Shown here in pieces: positions 26,159 to 36,244 of a stretch of 64,000 nucleotides of DNA. Source of the stretch: Paludibacteraceae bacterium (lineage in GTDB: Bacteria > Bacteroidota > Bacteroidia > Bacteroidales > Paludibacteraceae); assembly GCA_024693065.1 (NCBI GenBank), contig JAILLP010000013.1:1-64000 (forward strand). The letters are read 5' to 3'. Both the position numbers and the translations under genes were made by a program. Under the pieces are notes generated by a model. That model did not search any database. It saw nothing but the letters and a program-made list of their open reading frames with translations, and was not told the origin of the DNA. The stretch's first letter is position 1. Each line of letters begins with the position of its first letter.

Positions 26159-29100
26159 TTAGTTATTATTTTCACCTTCAACTACCTCCATTTTGCTTCC
26201 GTGCGTGTTGATATCCATGAAGATATATTGCGAACGGATCTCAGCCTCCTTGTCTCGTTCTCCATGTTTGGACATGATACCGTACAAGACAGGGACAACC
26301 ACCAAGGTGACGATTGTGGAGACAATCAGACCACCGATCACGACAATACCCATCGGCACCCACATCTCCGAACCGTCGGAAGTGGCCAACGCCATAGGCA
26401 ACATACCCAAGATGGTGGTCATGGCCGTCATCAACACAGGGCGGAGACGGGACTGTCCGGAAAGGGCAATCGCTTCGTTCAACTCGTAGCCACGGTCACG
26501 CATCAAGTTGATATAGTCCACCAACACGATACCGTTCTTCACCACGATACCGACCAGCATGACACAACCCAGCGCACCGATCATATCCAACGAGGTGCCA
26601 GTGATGAACAATGCCCAGATGACTCCCGAGAAGGCGAACGGAACCGCCATCATGATAATGAACGGCTTGGCGTACGACTCGAACTGTGAGGCCATCACAA
26701 CGTATACGAGAATTACAATGATCAACAACAATAGACCCATGTTCTGGAAAGATTCCTGTTGGTCTTCGTAAGCACCACCCAAGATGACGGAGACGCCGGT
26801 TGGCTTCTCGATCTGAGGCAATACCTTCTCGATTTCGGCGGCTAACTCTCCCAATGAGGTCTCGTAAGGTGTCACCTCAACCATCAAATAACGTTGACGG
26901 CTCTTACGGGTGATCTCCGGTGGTCCCCAATACTCCTCGATGGAGACTAACTCGCTCAACTTCACGTTGCCACCCGACGTAGGGATGGACAAATCCTTGA
27001 TGGCGTCGATGGAGCTACGGTTCTCCTCCTTCAGACGAACGAGGATATTGTACTCGTCACCATCCTCCTTCAAGAAGCCGCAGGACATACCATTGACACG
27101 GTTGCGTACAAATGAAGCGACCGAAGAAGAGCTCAATCCATGGCGAGCGGCCTTCACCTTATCCACCACGATCTTCAGCTCAGGACGGTCATCGTCACGG
27201 CTGATGTCCACGTTACGTGCCGTAGGGATCTTCGACTCGATCAACTGTTTCACCTGCGCGGCGTAAGAACTGGTCACATCAAAGTCATATCCGTAGATTT
27301 CCACCTCTACCGTGCTCTGTCCTCCCATTCCACCACCAGCTGAACTGGAGACCTTAAAATCAGAGACTTCCGGATAGGAGGCAATTTCTTGACGAAGCAC
27401 CTCGGCGATCTCCGTTATGGAGCGTGTACGTGTATATTTCTTGTCCGCATTGAAACGCATCTGGATCGTATTGTTTCTTGTGGAAGAGAAGAGTGCGGAA
27501 AGTCCGGCATCCTCATTGGAACCACAAGTCGTGGAGATGTTCTTCGTCTCCGGAACCAATTGGACGAAACGCTTCTCCAGCATACGGGCGAACTTAGCGG
27601 TCTCCTCCACACGGGTACCTTGCAGCAATTCCACATTGATGGTCAGACGACCATTATCCGGCGTAGCCATGAAGTCGGTTCCGATATAGCCTGTCAGCGC
27701 AGGAATCAGTGAGATGCCGAAAAACGCTACGACACCCAACATCGTTATCTTCTTGTGAGTCAGACACCAACGCAACAAGTTCGCATAGGCGGCATCCAAC
27801 TTATCCAGGAACTTCACCACCGTATTCTGGTAAGAAAGTTTCCTCGTGTTTTGCTTCTCGACGATCAAGTTACCTTCTTTATCCACCTTAACGGTCTTCG
27901 CCTTCAACAACTTGGAGCAAAGCATCGGCACAAGGGAAATAGCCACAGCGGTAGAGGTACAGCAGACGATCGTCACGATCCAACCCAACTCCTTGAATAG
28001 GATACCGGCGATACCTGTCAGCATTGTCAAAGGCACGAACACGGCGCAGATCACCAACGTCGTGGCGATCACGGATACCCACACCTCATTTGTCGCATAG
28101 ATGGCCGCCTCACGAGGATTCGAGCCACGGTCGATATGCGTGGTGATGTTCTCCAAGACCACAATGGCATCGTCCACCACCATACCCACCGCAATGGAGA
28201 GGGAACAGAGGGAGATGATATTCAGCGAACTATCGGCGCCCAACAAATAGAGGAAGGAAACCAGCAAAGAGATCGGGATGGTCAATCCGACAATCACGCT
28301 GGCACGCCACTTGCCCAGGAAGAAGAGCACCACGAGTACGACGAAGAAGACAGCATAGAGCACCGCCTCCTTCAAAGAATCGATGGCACTGACGATATCC
28401 GTGGACGAGTCATATATCTCGTTGATCTTCACATCCGCAGGAAGGGAGGCTTTGATCTTCTCCAACTCCTTGTGGATATCACGACAGATCTGCACAGTGT
28501 TTCCACCCGTCTGTTTCGAGATGATCAGACGGACAGCCTCTTGACCGGAGGCATCCCCCCTGGAGGTCATCTTCTCGTCCAGACTCAGGTCCTTGATGGT
28601 ATCGCGCACGGTCGCGATGTCGCGCACATAGATCTGCTTCCCGTCAGGCATGGTGGCCACGACGATATCCTTGATCTCGGAGCTCTCCAAGTATTCGCTG
28701 CGCACCTGCAAGGCGTATTGCTCTTTCTTCATCTTCACGTTGCCGGAAGAGAGGTTCAGGTTGTTGGCGGCCACCGCATTACCGACCGTCTCCAGAGAGA
28801 TACCATAAGCATCCAACTGCTTTTGGTCGATTTCAACGTAGACATAACGGTCCGGCTCACCAGACATCGTCACGTTACCCACACCGTCGACACGGTTCAA
28901 CTGAGGGATGACAATGTCGTTCATGATCTTCTCCAAGCCCGGATAACTCTCCTTCGCCTGAACAGCGAACTGGATGATCGGCATGGAAGAACTGTTAAAT
29001 TTAATAATCAGAGGGTTAGAACATCCGCTTGGCAGATTGTCCTTCGTCATATCCACATACGAACGGATATCGTTGACGACGTCATCCAGCTCTTCGCCCC

Positions 29101-29389
29101 ACTCGAACTCCAAGGCAACCAAGGAAAGATTATCTTTTGACGTGGAGGTCAACTCATCCAATCCGTCCACAGAGTTCAAACTATTCTCCAGGTATTTCGT
29201 CACGTTGCTCTCCACCTCACTGGCGTTGGCACCCGGGTAGGAGGTCATGACAGCGATGTACGGAGGTTCGATCTCCGGAAACTGGTCGATAGGTAACTTG
29301 ATATAGGCGAAGATACCCATCAACATGACGGCCACGAAAATCAGGATAGAGGTGACCGGCTTATTAATCGCGGTTTTGTATATACTCAT
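26159..29389 (-). CDS. RND efflux transporter permease (HAE1 family)
   Basis: 1076 residues, full length for AcrB-like pumps. A single N-terminal transmembrane helix, two large periplasmic loops and two six-helix bundles are apparent. The conserved Asp pair of helix 4 is present (GMVVDDAIVVLEN), as are ALGCVMLVGIVVKNGI in helix 10-11 and the QFPEIEPPYI entry motif. It exports drugs or other hydrophobic compounds using proton influx and works with the adaptor and TolC protein encoded upstream. The C-terminus has a short polar extension. Substrate cannot be deduced. Confidence 0.95.
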   Translation of the reverse strand: MSIYKTAINKPVTSILIFVAVMLMGIFAYIKLPIDQFPEIEPPYIAVMTSYPGANASEVESNVTKYLENSLNSVDGLDELTSTSKDNLSLVALEFEWGEELDDVVNDIRSYVDMTKDNLPSGCSNPLIIKFNSSSMPIIQFAVQAKESYPGLEKIMNDIVIPQLNRVDGVGNVTMSGEPDRYVYVEIDQKQLDAYGISLETVGNAVAANNLNLSSGNVKMKKEQYALQVRSEYLESSEIKDIVVATMPDGKQIYVRDIATVRDTIKDLSLDEKMTSRGDASGQEAVRLIISKQTGGNTVQICRDIHKELEKIKASLPADVKINEIYDSSTDIVSAIDSLKEAVLYAVFFVVLVVLFFLGKWRASVIVGLTIPISLLVSFLYLLGADSSLNIISLCSLSIAVGMVVDDAIVVLENITTHIDRGSNPREAAIYATNEVWVSVIATTLVICAVFVPLTMLTGIAGILFKELGWIVTIVCCTSTAVAISLVPMLCSKLLKAKTVKVDKEGNLIVEKQNTRKLSYQNTVVKFLDKLDAAYANLLRWCLTHKKITMLGVVAFFGISLIPALTGYIGTDFMATPDNGRLTINVELLQGTRVEETAKFARMLEKRFVQLVPETKNISTTCGSNEDAGLSALFSSTRNNTIQMRFNADKKYTRTRSITEIAEVLRQEIASYPEVSDFKVSSSAGGGMGGQSTVEVEIYGYDFDVTSSYAAQVKQLIESKIPTARNVDISRDDDRPELKIVVDKVKAARHGLSSSSVASFVRNRVNGMSCGFLKEDGDEYNILVRLKEENRSSIDAIKDLSIPTSGGNVKLSELVSIEEYWGPPEITRKSRQRYLMVEVTPYETSLGELAAEIEKVLPQIEKPTGVSVILGGAYEDQQESFQNMGLLLLIIVILVYVVMASQFESYAKPFIIMMAVPFAFSGVIWALFITGTSLDMIGALGCVMLVGIVVKNGIVLVDYINLMRDRGYELNEAIALSGQSRLRPVLMTAMTTILGMLPMALATSDGSEMWVPMGIVVIGGLIVSTIVTLVVVPVLYGIMSKHGERDKEAEIRSQYIFMDINTHGSKMEVVEGENNN

Positions 29390-29408
29390 CGTTTACTATT
29401 TAATGCGT

Positions 29409-30533
29409 TTATTTTTTCTCTGTTTTCACTTCAGCCTCTTTCGCATCCGATATCAATGTATCTGCCTCTATCTTTTCTTGATAGTCACCATCGATGATCT
29501 GCAACTCGACACCATCGATCAGACGAGCTTGACCTTGGGTCACCACTTCGCCACCTTCCACAACCTCGTCGGAAATAACCTCAACATAGCGGTTGAAACG
29601 TTGACCAGCCTCTACCGTCACACGTTTCGCGAAACCGTTCTCGTTCAAGAAGAGATAACGCTCGTTGGAACCCGTCAGCTTCAAGACAGACTGGTAAGGA
29701 ACGGCCAATACCTTCACCTTGCCCACATTGACGGCAGTATGCACATACATACCTGGGCGGAGCTTCATGCTACCGTTCGGAATCTTCACCTTGCACTGGA
29801 ACGTATGGGTGGCCGCATCGATCGTTGGGTAGATCGTCTCGATCGTAGCAGGGAACTTCGTGTCAGGGTAGATGTCGGAAATGATGTTCAGCTTCATACC
29901 CGCCTTGATTTTAGGGAAGTAAGCCTCAGGCACATCGATGATCGCCTTCAGCATATTCAGCTGCACCACCGTCAAAATCGGTCTTGCGCCATTGAAGAGC
30001 TCACCGCTCTCATAGTTCCTTGCGGAAACGACGCCAGGGAAGGTAGCCTTGAAGAAGGTGTTATTCTGCAAGAACTCCACCTGTTGCTTAGCTTGTTCAT
30101 AGGCCATCTTCGTCTTGTCGTACGTCTGTTGGGTCACGTTACCGCCCGCCAGCAAAGCGTCCATACGCTTCATCTCGGTCTCGAGGTTCGCGAGGTTCAA
30201 TTTCGCCTGGATCAATTGGTTCTGATCCATACGCACCAACAAATCACCGGTAGAGACGTGGTCACCCACATCCTTGAAACGCTTCTCGATGATACCCGTC
30301 AACGAAGGGGAAACATTCATCGTCTCATACCCTTCGAGCACAGCGGTACACTCCACATCACGTTCGATTTCCTGTTTTACGACAGGCTCGACACGAACCT
30401 TTTCCACTCTCGGTCCCTCGGACTCTGTGGACTCGCCCGCCTTCTTTTTGTCACTCTTGCCGCAACCAGCGGTCAAACCGACCAAAGCCAAAGCCATCAC
30501 GGAGACCCAGCCCCATCTTACTACTTTCTTCAT
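29409..30533 (-). CDS. RND efflux periplasmic adaptor (membrane fusion protein)
   Basis: 374 residues. A lipoprotein signal ends at Cys24 (LTAGC). The body has the beta-barrel, lipoyl and helical hairpin order of HlyD/AcrA-type adaptors, with the hairpin around residues 110-175 (NQLIQAKLNLANLETEMKR) and the second lipoyl half following. It links the inner membrane permease to the TolC channel. Gap to the permease gene 19 bp. Confidence 0.93.
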   Translation of the reverse strand: MKKVVRWGWVSVMALALVGLTAGCGKSDKKKAGESTESEGPRVEKVRVEPVVKQEIERDVECTAVLEGYETMNVSPSLTGIIEKRFKDVGDHVSTGDLLVRMDQNQLIQAKLNLANLETEMKRMDALLAGGNVTQQTYDKTKMAYEQAKQQVEFLQNNTFFKATFPGVVSARNYESGELFNGARPILTVVQLNMLKAIIDVPEAYFPKIKAGMKLNIISDIYPDTKFPATIETIYPTIDAATHTFQCKVKIPNGSMKLRPGMYVHTAVNVGKVKVLAVPYQSVLKLTGSNERYLFLNENGFAKRVTVEAGQRFNRYVEVISDEVVEGGEVVTQGQARLIDGVELQIIDGDYQEKIEADTLISDAKEAEVKTEKK

Positions 30534-30561
30534 CTGTATATTTGTTTTTAATTATTATCTA

Positions 30562-32004
30562 TTATTTGTTTAACAACACCTTCAAATCGACATAAGCGCT
30601 GACCATGTCCATAAGAGCGGTGATGTAAGTGTTTTGCGCACCGATCAATTCCGTGCTGGAAGTGGTCAACTGCATACTGGAAATCGTACCATATTTGAAC
30701 TTTTCGGTATTGCTCTTGAAGACACGTTGCATCACCTCAATGTTATTGGATTGATTCTCGTAGTTTTCGTAAGCGGATGTCAGATTATACCGCAATTGTT
30801 TTCCCTGAATACCCAATTGCAGCTCCGTATCCTCCAGTTCGTTAAGCGCCTTCGCGTAATCCATCTTCGCGCTACGGACGTCAGCCCAGCGGCTTCCGCT
30901 TGACCAAATTGGAACAGTCAACTTAAATCCGACGGTGTTCTTAGGAGAGCCACTGAACACTTCCAACATGTTCTCGATTTGCTCGTCTGCATTCACGTAT
31001 TTATGATCCGAGTAGTTGTAGAAAGCGGTCAACGAAGGAATATAAGCCGCCTTGCTAAGGCTAACCTGCTTTTTAGACAATTCCGCGCTCTTAGCCTTTA
31101 ACCTATAGTCATAATTATCGCCCAGATACAAATCCGTATCCAGCAAAGAAAGGATAGAACCCGGATTTATCACGTCGTCCAAGCTTTGGGAGAGAGAAAT
31201 CTCCACATCCGCAGGAACACCCATCATCATGCGGATCGTATTGTACAACACCTCTATCGTCCGCTTGGTCGTGTTGACCGAACTCTTCATGGAAGCCACC
31301 TGAATAGCGATCTGGTCAGCGTCGTTCTGCTCAGCCGCACCAGCCTTCACCGCATTCAAGGTCATATTGTACATCCTATCCATGTTTTCGAGGTTTCTCT
31401 CCAACAGATCCACCGTTGCCTGAAGAGCCAGGATGTTCACATATGAAGTCTCGATTTTGGACAGAATCGTTTGGTCCGTCTTGCCGACAGCAATCTCGGA
31501 CAATTCCTTTGCCACTTTCGACACCTGCACACCGACGATCTGTGCGCCACTGACGGTAGCCGTGACGTTCACTCCCCAATTAAGCGTCGAAGGCATTTTC
31601 GTTTCGCCGGATTGGGCGGAAGATTGTTGAGCATTCGTCTCATTGGCATTGCTACCAGCAACGCTATCTTGCTTGGCCGAAGCACCGCTCGCACCTCCCG
31701 TCATCATGGAGAAATCCCTTTTATAGCCACACATGTTGGAATATGTGGCATCACCATTCACCTGTGGCAACATACTTGCGATCGCCTTCCATCTCGCCGC
31801 CTCCGACTTCTGCACATCATAAGAGGCATTTCTAATCGTTCTGTTATGCGCCAACGCATATTGCTTCGCCTCATCTAACGATATAGTAAGTACTGAATCG
31901 CTTTGATTAGACGGAGAATCGCCCGACTGCGCGAATGCGGGAACGCCCAACGCCAAAGCCACTGCCAACAGGCACTCAACTTTACCAAAATTTCTTTTCA
32001 TCAT
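30562..32004 (-). CDS. TolC family outer membrane efflux protein
   Basis: 480 residues with a signal peptide (cleavage after PAFAQ). Two structural repeats of long helices are typical of TolC/OEP proteins (TISLDEAKQYALAHNRTI near the start). Start at 32004 or 32001 (MMK). It forms the outer membrane exit duct for the adjacent RND pump. A low-complexity Ser/Ala/Gln insertion occurs around residues 100-135. Confidence 0.93.
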   Translation of the reverse strand: MMKRNFGKVECLLAVALALGVPAFAQSGDSPSNQSDSVLTISLDEAKQYALAHNRTIRNASYDVQKSEAARWKAIASMLPQVNGDATYSNMCGYKRDFSMMTGGASGASAKQDSVAGSNANETNAQQSSAQSGETKMPSTLNWGVNVTATVSGAQIVGVQVSKVAKELSEIAVGKTDQTILSKIETSYVNILALQATVDLLERNLENMDRMYNMTLNAVKAGAAEQNDADQIAIQVASMKSSVNTTKRTIEVLYNTIRMMMGVPADVEISLSQSLDDVINPGSILSLLDTDLYLGDNYDYRLKAKSAELSKKQVSLSKAAYIPSLTAFYNYSDHKYVNADEQIENMLEVFSGSPKNTVGFKLTVPIWSSGSRWADVRSAKMDYAKALNELEDTELQLGIQGKQLRYNLTSAYENYENQSNNIEVMQRVFKSNTEKFKYGTISSMQLTTSSTELIGAQNTYITALMDMVSAYVDLKVLLNK

Positions 32005-32032
32005 ATTTATGTTACATTAACTCATTATTCTA

Positions 32033-32650
32033 TCAAGCCTCCTCATAACCACCCAGAAGATTCTTAATGATAGACAACCCGCTCTCCGTCGCGACGCCAC
32101 GGAAATAGATGTTGCTGAGGATACGGAACACCTCCGTCGCAGGCGTAAGGGTGAAATCGTACGCGTCAGGATCCTGTATGGATTTCATCATCTCATAATA
32201 GACCTCCGCCAAAACCACCGGTGAGAAAGAGCTGTTGATATGGCCTTCCCGCTGTGACTTCTCTATCAGTTCCTGGAAATTGGCGGTCATCGACTTCTTG
32301 TTCATCTTCACCTCCTTGACAAGGTCAGGAAACATCGCCTTGGCATCGGAGAAGAAATTCGAATTGATGGTTCTGAACATTGAGACATTGTACCGGAACA
32401 TCTCCAACAAATAGGAGAATGTGTTCTCCGTCGTCTGGCGGATCTCCTCCCGTTTCTTGTCATAATCCTCCTTGAAATATGCGAGGCAGTCAGAAACCAA
32501 TGCCTCCTTGTCGGCGAAATGCTCGTATATCGTTCGCTTAGAAACGGACAATGAGGTGGCGATCTTATCCATCGTCACCGATTTAATTCCTTGTGCCTGA
32601 AATAATTTCAACGCACCACGTATAATCTTGTCCCGGTTTTCCGTGTTCAT
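32033..32650 (-). CDS. TetR family transcriptional regulator
   Basis: 205 residues from the ATG at 32650. The N-terminal helix-turn-helix is clear (SVTMDKIATSLSVSKRTIYE, then HFADKEAL), and the rest is the helical ligand-binding domain. It is the first gene of the efflux operon and most likely represses its own promoter until a pump substrate binds. Gap to the TolC gene 28 bp. Confidence 0.93.
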   Translation of the reverse strand: MNTENRDKIIRGALKLFQAQGIKSVTMDKIATSLSVSKRTIYEHFADKEALVSDCLAYFKEDYDKKREEIRQTTENTFSYLLEMFRYNVSMFRTINSNFFSDAKAMFPDLVKEVKMNKKSMTANFQELIEKSQREGHINSSFSPVVLAEVYYEMMKSIQDPDAYDFTLTPATEVFRILSNIYFRGVATESGLSIIKNLLGGYEEA

Positions 32651-32712
32651 AATTAACAACATTTCTGGTAGGGCGCTTCACGCCTCGCATCAACGCTCTC
32701 AATATTCCGGCA

Positions 32713-32720
32713 CAAAATTA
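32713..32720 (-). promoter_or_regulatory. -7 element of the TetR-RND operon
   Basis: TAATTTTG on the minus strand, about 63 nt before the tetR-type start. No strong -33 box is visible; no clear palindromic operator was found nearby. Confidence 0.45.
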
Positions 32721-32879
32721 GTTGAAAACTTTTTAAACGAAAATAGTTTTTTGGGTTTTTATATTATTTAACATATTTTTTAACGCATAATACGATGCGG
32801 CACGCAGGGCGACACTTTTCACAAATTCACCTTTTCATCGCACCCGGCACAGTCCATGACGAGTCAACAGGTATGATTT

Positions 32880-33338
32880 TTATAAATCCTCATGCTTCTC
32901 CGCCCATATCCTAGCGGCGGAAGCCACGATCTCCACGCACGGGCGTTTCGCATAATAGGCGGCGTTGCGTTCGGCAGGCTGGGGAGACTCCTTCAGATTC
33001 TTGTCCAAGCCGAGGAGGTCACGGCACTTCAGGAAACCGTTGGCCTTCTTGAAATCCTCCGCCAACTCCTGGACGATACGGTAGTTCTCGCCCTTCGCGT
33101 CCGCATTCTTGGGGTCGGTCGAACCATACTTCAGTCCGGCCAGAAGGAAGATGCCGCAAGCCGCACCACAAGTCTCGCGCATACGGCCAATACCGCCACC
33201 GAAAGAGGCGGACACCTTCAAAGCCTGCTCCTCCGTCAATCCATACAGATCGGCGAAAGCGGCCACCACAGACTGAGAACAATTGAAACCACTCTTAAAA
33301 AGCTCCTTCGCACGCGCGATTCTCTCTTCCTTATCCAT
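32880..33338 (-). CDS. C_GCAxxG_C_C family protein
   Basis: 152 residues, typical length. The cysteine pattern that names the family is present: NCSQSV (Cys20), GAACG in the ETCGAACGIFLLAG block (GCAxxG variant), KCRDLLG and the C-terminal Cys of RPCVEIV. These proteins probably bind a redox centre; function is not established. It stands alone between the efflux operon and the tRNA gene. Confidence 0.85.
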   Translation of the reverse strand: MDKEERIARAKELFKSGFNCSQSVVAAFADLYGLTEEQALKVSASFGGGIGRMRETCGAACGIFLLAGLKYGSTDPKNADAKGENYRIVQELAEDFKKANGFLKCRDLLGLDKNLKESPQPAERNAAYYAKRPCVEIVASAARIWAEKHEDL

Positions 33339-33598
33339 ATTCCTTTTATTTTATATAAAATCCGACATTAAAACCTAGGGCAACCCCCTTTCTGGCGCTT
33401 ATCTCACCCGTCCATCAACACCCTAAAAAAACGCTTCGGAAATCGGTGAAAATCAATCATCAAGAAAAATTTCGCCAAAATATTTTTTCATCGAAATACA
33501 TCAAAAAGATACGTCCCAGCAAGGTTGTGGAAAAACTCCACACGAAGAAAAATACCGAGAGATGACGAATTTATAAACATCTATCACTCAATACATTA

Positions 33599-33626
33599 TA
33601 AAAAAAGGAGAAACCGTGTTTCTCCT
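33599..33626 (-). terminator. Intrinsic terminator downstream of the tRNA
   Basis: Nine-base stem AGGAGAAAC / GTTTCTCCT with a 3-nt loop, followed on the minus strand by a T run. Confidence 0.8.
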
Positions 33627-33632
33627 CAACTG

Positions 33633-33707
33633 TGGACCCAACAGGGCTTGAACCTGTGACCCCCTGATTATGAGTCAGGTGCTACTAACCAACTGAGCTA
33701 TGGGTCC
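33633..33707 (-). tRNA. tRNA with CAT anticodon (probably elongator Met)
   Basis: 75 nt folding as a cloverleaf: acceptor stem GGACCCA/TGGGTCC, D arm GCTCAGTTGG, anticodon stem CCTGA/TCAGG with loop CTCATAA, and T arm ACAGG-TTCAAGC-CCTGT. The anticodon is CAT. The variable and T-arm sequence GGGGTCACAGGTTC resembles elongator tRNA-Met; a lysidine-modified tRNA-Ile cannot be excluded from sequence alone. The 3' CCA is not encoded. Confidence 0.93.
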
Positions 33708-33710
33708 TGC

Positions 33711-33739
33711 TTGCAATTAACCAAAAATTGTTACCTTTG
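33711..33739 (+). promoter_or_regulatory. Promoter of ribF
   Basis: TTG at 33711-33713 and TACCTTTG at 33732-33739 with an 18-bp spacer. Transcription would start near 33746, supporting translation from the ATG at 33807. Confidence 0.65.
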
Positions 33740-33806
33740 CAAAACGAAGGCAAAAGTAGTATTTTGTCTCCAAAGTACAAAATATTCGAATAAAAAAAGA
33801 AGCAAG

Positions 33807-34733
33807 ATGGAATTGATAGAGGAGACGGGATTAGCAAGTAAGGAAGGGCTTGCGCTCACAATCGGATTCTTTGACGGAGTCCACCATGGACATCTGTTTT
33901 TAGCGAAGCAATTGGCCAAAGTAGCAAAAAGCGAAGGGCTGAAGTCTGCGATTCTGACCTTCTGGCCACATCCAAGGATCATCCTCCACGAGGCCTATCA
34001 GCCGAAATTGCTGAACACCCATGAGGAGAAACTGGAATTGCTGAAGCAACTGCCTGTGGACTACTGCATCCAGATGGAATTCACCACGGAGGTCTCCAAC
34101 CTCAGCGCCCACGACTTCATGGAGAAAGTGCTCAAGGACCGTCTCAACGTGAAGCACCTCCTCATCGGATACGACCATCGCTTCGGAAAGAACAGGGAAG
34201 AAGGTTTCGACGACTACTGCACATACGGGGAAGAACTTGGCATGAAGGTCACGAGAGCCGAGCCTTACGAAGAGAACGACTTCACCATCAGCTCCTCCTT
34301 CATCCGCAACCTGCTAGGGGTAGGCGACATCGAGTTGGCCAACCGTTACCTCGGCTACAACTACAACATCTCGGGTACGGTCATCCACGGCAAGCAGAAC
34401 GGCAGGAAACTGGGCTTCCCGACCGCCAACATCGAGCCGGAGATCGAGAACAAATGCATCCCTTGCTTCGGCGTCTTCGCCGTGAAGGTCACCGTGAGGG
34501 GTGAGACCCACAAGGGCGTGGCCTGCATCGGTACCCGACCAACCTACGGAGGAGGTGAGGTATCCATCGAAGTCAACATATTCGACTTTGACGAAGACAT
34601 CTACGGAGAGCGCATCAACATGCAGTTCCTCCACAAACTACGCGCACAAAACAAATTCTGCTCGGAGGACGACCTGCGCGCCGCCATCGGTGAAGACAGA
34701 ATAAAGGCGGAACAAATGATGGCGAACGAATAA
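33807..34733 (+). CDS. ribF: Bifunctional riboflavin kinase / FAD synthetase
   Basis: 308 residues from 33807; an upstream in-frame ATG at 33711 overlaps the promoter. The N-terminal FMN adenylyltransferase domain has GFFDGVHHGH and the ISSSFIRNLL motif; the C-terminal riboflavin kinase domain has GRKLGFPTANI and a conserved Glu (EVNIFDFDEDIYG). It makes FMN and then FAD. The upstream tRNA is divergent. Confidence 0.95.
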   Translation: MELIEETGLASKEGLALTIGFFDGVHHGHLFLAKQLAKVAKSEGLKSAILTFWPHPRIILHEAYQPKLLNTHEEKLELLKQLPVDYCIQMEFTTEVSNLSAHDFMEKVLKDRLNVKHLLIGYDHRFGKNREEGFDDYCTYGEELGMKVTRAEPYEENDFTISSSFIRNLLGVGDIELANRYLGYNYNISGTVIHGKQNGRKLGFPTANIEPEIENKCIPCFGVFAVKVTVRGETHKGVACIGTRPTYGGGEVSIEVNIFDFDEDIYGERINMQFLHKLRAQNKFCSEDDLRAAIGEDRIKAEQMMANE

Positions 34734-34804
34734 CCCGACCATACAATAATCCGGGGGACGCTCCGTTCCCCTCATAGAAGTATCATCAACAGAAAAAGGA
34801 TATT

Positions 34805-36244
34805 ATGGTCGTCACTTTCATCGTACCGCCCGCACTGGACGGGGAAATGCCCGCCGAGCGTACCGCCGGTTGCACACACCTCGTCTACCCGATGCCCAAC
34901 ATATATGAGCTCATCGTTGCGGCCGTATTGGAAAGAGACGGACATGACGTGCGGCGTGAGGATTTCGTGATGGAAGAGAAGGGAGAAAAGGAATTGTCCG
35001 ACTTCCTACGGAACGACCGCAGCGACATCTACGCTTTTTGGTGCGTGAACCTATCCCTAGAAACAGACCGGAAGTGCATCCAAATGATCAGGGAGAACCA
35101 TCCCGACGCCTGGGTCATCACCATGGGTCCCGGCGTGACTTACTACACGGACAAGCTGCTTATAGACGATCATGTCATCATCGTCCGAGGCGAGCCTGAA
35201 CTGACAACCTCCGTGGCGGTGCGGACCATCGAGCAAGGAGGCGACCTCTCGCAGGTGAAAGGCCTCACATGGCTCCAGGAGGGCAAGGTGACGCACAATC
35301 CGACGCGCGAGTTGCTACGGGACTTGGACGAGCTGCCATTCCCCGCGCGCCATTTCATCGAGAAATATACCTTCACCAACCCGAAGCTGAAGAAGCATCC
35401 CTACACGACGGTGCTCACCAGCCGCAACTGCCCTTTCCATTGCATCTACTGCGTGCCTAGCTCGCTAACCTTCGCAAGGGAAATAGAGAACAAACGGGTG
35501 ACGGGGAAGAAACCTTTCATATCCTTCCGTTCCGTCGAGAACGTCATCGAGGAGATCGAGATGCTCGTCAGTCAAGGCTACAAGGCCATCTGCTTCATCG
35601 ACGACAACTTCATCACGACGGCCAAAAGACTACGCCCCATCTGCGAATGCCTGAAGAAGCACCAACTCAGTTGGGGATGCCAGGCACGTGTGGACGCCAT
35701 CACGGAGGAGACAGCGCAACTCCTTGCGGACGCCCAATGCCAATTCGTCGACCTCGGCGTGGAAAGCTTCAACGACGAGATCCTCCAATACATCAAGAAG
35801 GGGATCACCTCCCAACAAATCTACGAAGGCATTCAGCTCCTGAAGAAATACAATGTGCCAGTAAAACTGAACATCCTCATCGGCACGAGCCCGCTCGAGA
35901 CGAAGAAGACCATCAAGGAGACGCTCAAGAAGGCCAAAGAATTGAAGGTCTCCCAAGTGATGTTCAACATCGTGGCGCCTTTCCCGGGCACCGAATTCTA
36001 CGAACTTGCGAAGCAAAACAACTGGATCAAGGGGGGAGAGTACGTCCCGACCGACGTGCAGCACAAATCCATCATCAACTACCCCAACCTATCCAGCGAG
36101 GAGATGGAGAAAATGTTGTTCTGGAACAACGTGAAGTTCTTCATCCGTCCTTCCTTCATATTCAACCACATAAAGAAATTCAATTCTTGGTCGGACTTCC
36201 GCATCGCAGCTACCGCACTAAGAAGAAAATTGTTCCACAAATGA
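34805..36244 (+). CDS. B12-binding domain radical SAM protein
   Basis: 479 residues. An N-terminal cobalamin-binding-like Rossmann part (1-180) precedes a radical SAM barrel with the cluster motif SRNCPFHCIYC (C-x3-C-x2-C, about 213-223) and the YxxDDxF-like FIDDNFIT. A C-terminal helical part follows. Enzymes of this class carry out methyl transfer or ring chemistry on lipids, antibiotics or polysaccharide parts; the substrate here is unknown. The stop overlaps the glycosyltransferase start by 4 nt, suggesting a shared role in making a surface glycolipid. Confidence 0.88.
   Translation: MVVTFIVPPALDGEMPAERTAGCTHLVYPMPNIYELIVAAVLERDGHDVRREDFVMEEKGEKELSDFLRNDRSDIYAFWCVNLSLETDRKCIQMIRENHPDAWVITMGPGVTYYTDKLLIDDHVIIVRGEPELTTSVAVRTIEQGGDLSQVKGLTWLQEGKVTHNPTRELLRDLDELPFPARHFIEKYTFTNPKLKKHPYTTVLTSRNCPFHCIYCVPSSLTFAREIENKRVTGKKPFISFRSVENVIEEIEMLVSQGYKAICFIDDNFITTAKRLRPICECLKKHQLSWGCQARVDAITEETAQLLADAQCQFVDLGVESFNDEILQYIKKGITSQQIYEGIQLLKKYNVPVKLNILIGTSPLETKKTIKETLKKAKELKVSQVMFNIVAPFPGTEFYELAKQNNWIKGGEYVPTDVQHKSIINYPNLSSEEMEKMLFWNNVKFFIRPSFIFNHIKKFNSWSDFRIAATALRRKLFHK

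Noticed and set aside
28136-30551. Large plus-strand ORFs (334 and 408 residues) opposite the RND operon
   Set aside because: Antisense shadows; His/Arg/Asp-rich nonsense composition and no start signals.
34740-34790. GC-rich inverted repeat after ribF as terminator
   Set aside because: The stem is imperfect and no T run follows; support is too weak to list.
35647-36240. In-frame extension of the 36241 glycosyltransferase into the radical SAM gene
   Set aside because: The extension is out of frame with the radical SAM protein and has no domain; the ATG at 36241 gives a complete glycosyltransferase.
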